Assembly: GCF_008831285.2 (NCBI RefSeq)
Contig: NC_045138.2
Span: 40,415,115-40,479,114, forward strand
Origin: Nymphaea colorata
Lineage: Eukaryota; Streptophyta; Magnoliopsida; Nymphaeales; Nymphaeaceae
Direction of reading: 5' to 3'
DNA length: 64,000 nucleotides
Made by a program: the position numbers and the translations under genes. Every line of letters begins with the position of its first letter. Position 1 is the stretch's first letter. Positions 58,675-64,000 of the stretch are shown here, piece after piece. Below the pieces are notes generated by a model that had not been told where the DNA came from, did not search any database, and was given only the letters and a program-made list of their open reading frames with translations.

Positions 58675-59578
58675 ATGGCAGTGGCTATTATCAAAGTACC
58701 GAGCATGCTGGTGGTTGCCTTGTTGGTGGTACCTGGGGGGCTGAACTCCGGCCAGGTGAAAGCAGAGGCCTGCCTCAAGGAGAAAAAAGAGTTGCCCTGA
58801 AACGCAACCCAGTTCCAGGGCCGCCGTCTGCAAGTTGCTGCAGCAAGACCAAGGCTTCTGACATTGCTTGTGTCCGCCGAACTGTCACTCCTGTGGACAA
58901 GAAGATTTTCAATACGAAATTGGCTGCTACCCTTTTCCACCAGTGTGGCCTTCCCCTCCCCGCCGGCTTCAAATGCGGCACTACTTCTCAACTCCTATAC
59001 TTTATGTTTACACTCGCATTACTTCGACCCTCAGGGTATTCTGGTCCTCCTCTTCACCCTGAACCCTAGGGGTCCTTAGCATTGTATCCGTGCTTGGGTT
59101 GGAACTTATCCTGCATGTCAACCAGTACTGCATCGCTCCTCTCTTGTCCCCTGCACAAGGGGTGTGAACACTTCTACCACTTGAAGTCTTGAACCAATGA
59201 CCGGTTGCCTAAGGGTTCCCCTTTGAGTAATCTTAAGATTTATAACTAGTTCATTATGAACAAGTCACTCTTGAAAATATTCGTAAAAGAATTTGTTTTT
59301 CTTAATATTAAAAGTATATTACAAGAAAAAGTTAACAAGTAGGTTATGTTTTAATTGTAGAGAAAAAGTAAATACACCACGTATTCAGTATGGCAAAACG
59401 CACAAGCTGTTTGGCCTGCCTCCTAATCAAATCGGGTTATCTAAAATTTTGAAAGCAGATCAGAATTCTCTTGTCGTACCAAGTTCAAATTGATAGGTTC
59501 ACGTGTTTGATGACTAACTGCAAGTGTCCGTAGTTTTCTTGTGTTGTGGATTCAGGTTAGATCCTTCCTGAAGCTTGA
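58675..59578 (+). pseudogene. LTP array copy 5, disrupted
   Basis: The start is like the other copies (signal peptide, then AEACLKEKKELP) but a 22-nt deletion removes the second Cys region and shifts the frame to a stop at 58798-58800. The remaining motif continues in another frame: PGPPSASCCSKTKASDIACVRR, with the CXC Cys changed to Arg, then HQCGLPLPAGFKCG. The intron donor GGTAA is changed to ACTAC. The second exon (about 59556-59578) has TAG in place of the TAC codon. The TATA box is also disrupted (ctacatatacaaac at about 58594). The intron region is about 575 bp and its 3' part matches the longer intron of copy 2, so it may preserve the ancestral intron. Confidence 0.85.
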
Positions 59579-61129
<1,551 letters not shown>

Positions 61130-61475
61130 AAAATCATGGTTGCTTTCATTGATGGTAGCTTGAAAGAACCTGACGTAACCTCTTTAGAATCTTCATGCTG
61201 GAGAAGGAGCAACCATAGAGTCATTTAGTAGATCATATATTCTATGTCTAAAGGCCTAGCTGATAGTGTCATCTGGCCAGATTCTTCCTATATTGGAAGC
61301 TTTCGTGGTAGTCTTTCCACGTCAATAATGAGCAGAATAGGTGAAATCAGTGGGGCATGACGAAGAATTACCCGAAATCGACGGCTACAGTCATAACTAA
61401 GAAGATGAGACTGAAATGATCTCCAATGGCCGTCGACAGCTAGCCTTTTTCAGTAGTGGCAGTTGCAAAGTCGAC
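61130..61475 (+). pseudogene. Copia gag fragment downstream of LTP5
   Basis: Best in-frame remnant of the C-part of gag: VAFIDGSLKEPDVTSLE, WRR.NH.VI and GLADSVIWPDSSYI lie in one frame with two stops between. It supports the identification of all array fragments as the plant copia Gag (UBN2-type) domain. Confidence 0.7.
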
Positions 61476-62184
61476 AACTTCCCTCAGTTTCCTACTCAAT
61501 GAAATGCTTTAAAAAAACACCTTTTTTCAGAGGTGACATAGCGTTTTGCAATGAAGCTGGTTGGGGTGTGCATGAAAATTTGGTGCACAAGAGTGGAAAT
61601 GATCAAAATACTCCTACCAAATAACAAAAAAAACTTTTTAAAAAGGTAAAAATGATTTAAAAACTGAGAAAAGTTTAAAATGTCTATTATTTTAAAAAAA
61701 AATTAAAAATGTCCCCATCCCCATTGGTGCATATCTGTTGAGTGCACTCAACTCAATCTGGTTTTGCAATGGGTCCAACTCACAAAGCTCTTTTAACAGG
61801 CTTTTTTCAAGTGGACGGGTCTACCTACTTGTTTGGTATTGATCATGGTTCTTCTTGTGAATAGTCTTTGTTATAGTGCATTGTTCTATTCTAAAAGAAT
61901 ATCTTAGTTTTTTTAAATCCTTGGTAATACCAGATCTTGGATGTATTTTTTCTTCAACTATTGACAAATAATAAGATGAGACGATGCAGCATATATATCC
62001 TAGCCCACTTATTTTCTTCAATTAGAATGCCTTCAAAACATTTTTTGTAAAACGAAAGTTTGGGTTTGTTTTCACCATCTCAACCTCAATTCATCTAATA
62101 ATTCACTATAACTATACAATGCTAGGGAACTGTCCTGAATAAGCTTGTTTCCGCACCTAGCTAGTAGGCAATCAGTCACTAGTT
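61476..62184. other. Spacer next to the terminal copia element
   Basis: It matches 56750-57180 to about 61830, then becomes unique AT-rich DNA. No gene. Confidence 0.5.
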
Positions 62185-62483
62185 TGTGAATGTAGAAAGA
62201 AAGAGGAGCAAGAAACAAGCAAGATTTAACGTGGTTCGGTCTGCTCAGACCTACATCCACGACAAAGGCTCCACACTTCGTTTTGTATTTTTCATTATTT
62301 TTGGGCCAAAGGCAATACACGTGATATATGAGAGCTTCCACCAAAATGCCTAACGAATGTGGAAGGCTCTCTCACAAGGCAATACAATAAAAGAAACTAT
62401 GATAGTTTCTAAAACATGCACAAGGAGAGAACGGCAATATGACCAACGGGTGGGAACAATAAAGGAAATTGGATTCTTCAACA
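62185..62483 (-). repeat. Probable 3' LTR of a copia element
   Basis: On the minus strand it starts TGTTGAAGAATCC directly after the polypurine tract GAGAGGGAG (62484-62492). It includes the stretch ggatgtaggtctgagcagac and cgaaccacgt, common in plant copia LTRs. The far end is tentative: ...CTACATTCACA gives TG...CA termini at 299 bp, but the other LTR is outside the window, so it cannot be checked here. Confidence 0.5.
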
Positions 62484-62492
62484 CTCCCTCTC
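62484..62492 (-). other. Polypurine tract
   Basis: GAGAGGGAG on the minus strand, immediately before the LTR start and after the pol C-terminus; used for plus-strand priming in LTR elements. Confidence 0.65.
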
Positions 62493-64000
62493 AAGTGGGC
62501 TGTAAATATTTGTACATCCCCACTTGATGAGATTCTTGTAATGTTGATCTCGATTTAAACCTTTAGTAAGATCATCTGCCAGTTGATCCGAGCTTTTTGT
62601 ATATGGTGTGAACAGTTCTCCTTTCTGCACTTTTTCACGAATATAATAACAATCAATTTCAATGTGTTTGATCCTTTCATGAAAAACAGGATTTGTTGCA
62701 ATAGAAAGCTTGATTGTCACAATACAAGGGAATAAGAATATCAACTTGTAATCCAATTTCTGACACAAGAGTTTTAATCCATGTAAGTTCACTTGCTGCT
62801 GTAGCCATAGCCCGATATTTTGCTTCAGCACTGGATCTGGACACTACACTCTGTTTTTTACTTTTCCAAGATACAATGTTTCCTCCAACAAACATACAAT
62901 AACCGGTGGTAGATTTTCTGTTTGAAATACCAGCCCAATCGGCATCAGTATAACCACACACTGGATGATGACCATTCCTTTTGTACCATATACCTTGTCC
63001 TGGAGCCTTCTTTAAATACTGCAATATACGATTGACGATTTTTCAATGATGTTCAGTAGGATCATGCATGCACTGACTAGCAATACTGACTGCATATGTT
63101 ATATCAGGCCTTGTAATAGTTAAATAAATAAGCTTCCCTACAAGGCGTTGGTAGCCTTCTTTGTTAATGACAGGTTCATCAGGAGTAATTTCAATCTTTT
63201 GACCGACTTCAATAGGTGTCTCTATCGGCTTGCACCCAATCTTTCCTGCTGTTTTGAGCAAATCCATCGTGTATTTCCGTTGAGATAGAAAAAGACCTTT
63301 GTGCGAGTGAGCTATCTCAATTCCTAAAACATAGCGAAGCATTCCCAAATCTTTTATGTCAAAAGCATCATGGAGAAGCTCTTTAGTCTGCAAAATTCCT
63401 TGATCATTTGTTCCTGTAAGAATTATGTCATCAACATAGACCAAAATAATAATAAGATGATCATCCTTTCTTTTGATAAACAAAGAATTGTCAGCATTGC
63501 TTCTAGCAAAATTGTATTGTTCTAGGAAGTGGCTCAGATGATAGTGCCATGCTCTTGGAGATTGTTTCATACCATAGATAGCTTTACGCAACCTACACAC
63601 AAGCTTACCATTTGCCTCTTTTGGATGTTCAGGAGGAAGTTTCATATACACTTCTTCATTCAACTCTCATTGCAGGAATGCATTTTTAACATCTAATTGG
63701 TATAAAGGCCAATTGTAATTGCAAGCAATAGAAAGAATTACTCAGACAGTATTCATTTTTGCTACTGGAGCAAATGTTTCCTCATAATTTAGGCCTTGTG
63801 TTTGTGTGTATCCTTTTGCTACCAGTCTAGCTTTGTATCTTTCAACACTTCCATCACTTTTGTGTTTTATCTTGAACACCCATCGACATCCCACAACCAT
63901 TTTTTCAGGTGGTAAGGTGACAATATCCCATGTCTTATTTTTGTATAATGCATCAAGCTCTTCATTCATGGCCTTTACCCATAACAAGTCATTTTTTGCT
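62493..64000 (-). pseudogene. Ty1/copia pol: reverse transcriptase and RNase H
   Basis: Partial element cut by the window edge. Minus-strand order from 64000: RT start ([35 protein letters not shown]), RT core (EVYMKLPPE, LRKAIYGMKQSPRAW, catalytic YVDD at 63427-63438, DLG.LRYVLGIEI), the LVGKLIYLT.TRPDI block, RNase H (CGYTDADWAG, STTGYCMFVGGN, SRSSAEAKYRAM) and the C-terminal ADDLTKGL. The element is inactive as seen: in-frame TGA codons fall near 63740, 63667 and 63041, and a frameshift near 62700 splits RNase H. Several stops fit G-to-A or CpG decay. Confidence 0.9.

Overview
The window looks like nuclear DNA of a flowering plant: AT-rich intergenic sequence, long (TA)n, (CA)n and (GA)n microsatellites, MITE-like and hAT-like elements, Ty1/copia fragments, GT-AG introns, and two plant-specific secreted protein families. 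I cannot name the species from sequence alone. Only five genes look potentially intact: one GH17 beta-1,3-glucanase (27795-30254, minus strand) and four lipid-transfer-protein (LTP) genes near 37.5, 43.3, 48.6 and 54.6 kb (plus strand). Most of the rest is duplicated, broken or mobile.

Left part (1-27 kb) is built from repeated segments around dead GH17 copies. A 7-kb array (9842-17160, minus strand) begins with one GH17 3' end, continues with about eight head-to-tail repeats of ~455-469 bp holding only the C-terminal half of the enzyme, and ends with three composite units of ~960-990 bp that also carry an N-terminal part. The nucleophile Glu is Ser in the units I read, and the acid/base Glu is Val where that part is present, so the array seems to have grown from an already inactive copy. 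A second GH17 pseudogene lies at 21540-22270. The flanks are shared: 6.27-9.8 kb with 17.94-21.6 kb, 3.39-4.91 kb with 22.54-23.85 kb, and an inverted copy at 24.68-25.51 kb. These duplicates act as natural empty sites for some insertions, notably a 926-bp GC-rich hAT-like element at 20226-21151.

Middle part (27.8-37 kb): the GH17 gene has two exons, a 1.4-kb intron containing a 98-bp hairpin, and a first exon whose signal peptide core is encoded by a (TC)n microsatellite. It is followed by microsatellites, a foldback element (32.58-32.92 kb) and a CACTA-like element (33.77-34.24 kb).

Right part (37-62 kb) is a tandem array of the LTP gene: four apparently intact copies and one pseudogene (58.7 kb). 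Between them are units that keep the LTP upstream region but have lost the TATA box and gene body (41.3, 46.1, 52.7 kb). Many units carry the same decayed copia gag fragment. The LTPs are small secreted eight-cysteine proteins with a short second exon; in two copies the 78-nt intron has no stop and preserves the frame. A copia fragment at 39.5-40.5 kb has the order pol end - LTR - primer-binding site - gag. The window ends inside another decayed copia element on the minus strand (62185-64000).

GH17 enzymes and LTPs both belong to secreted defence-type families, but nothing here shows that the two clusters work together; local amplification, decay and transposon insertion explain the layout.
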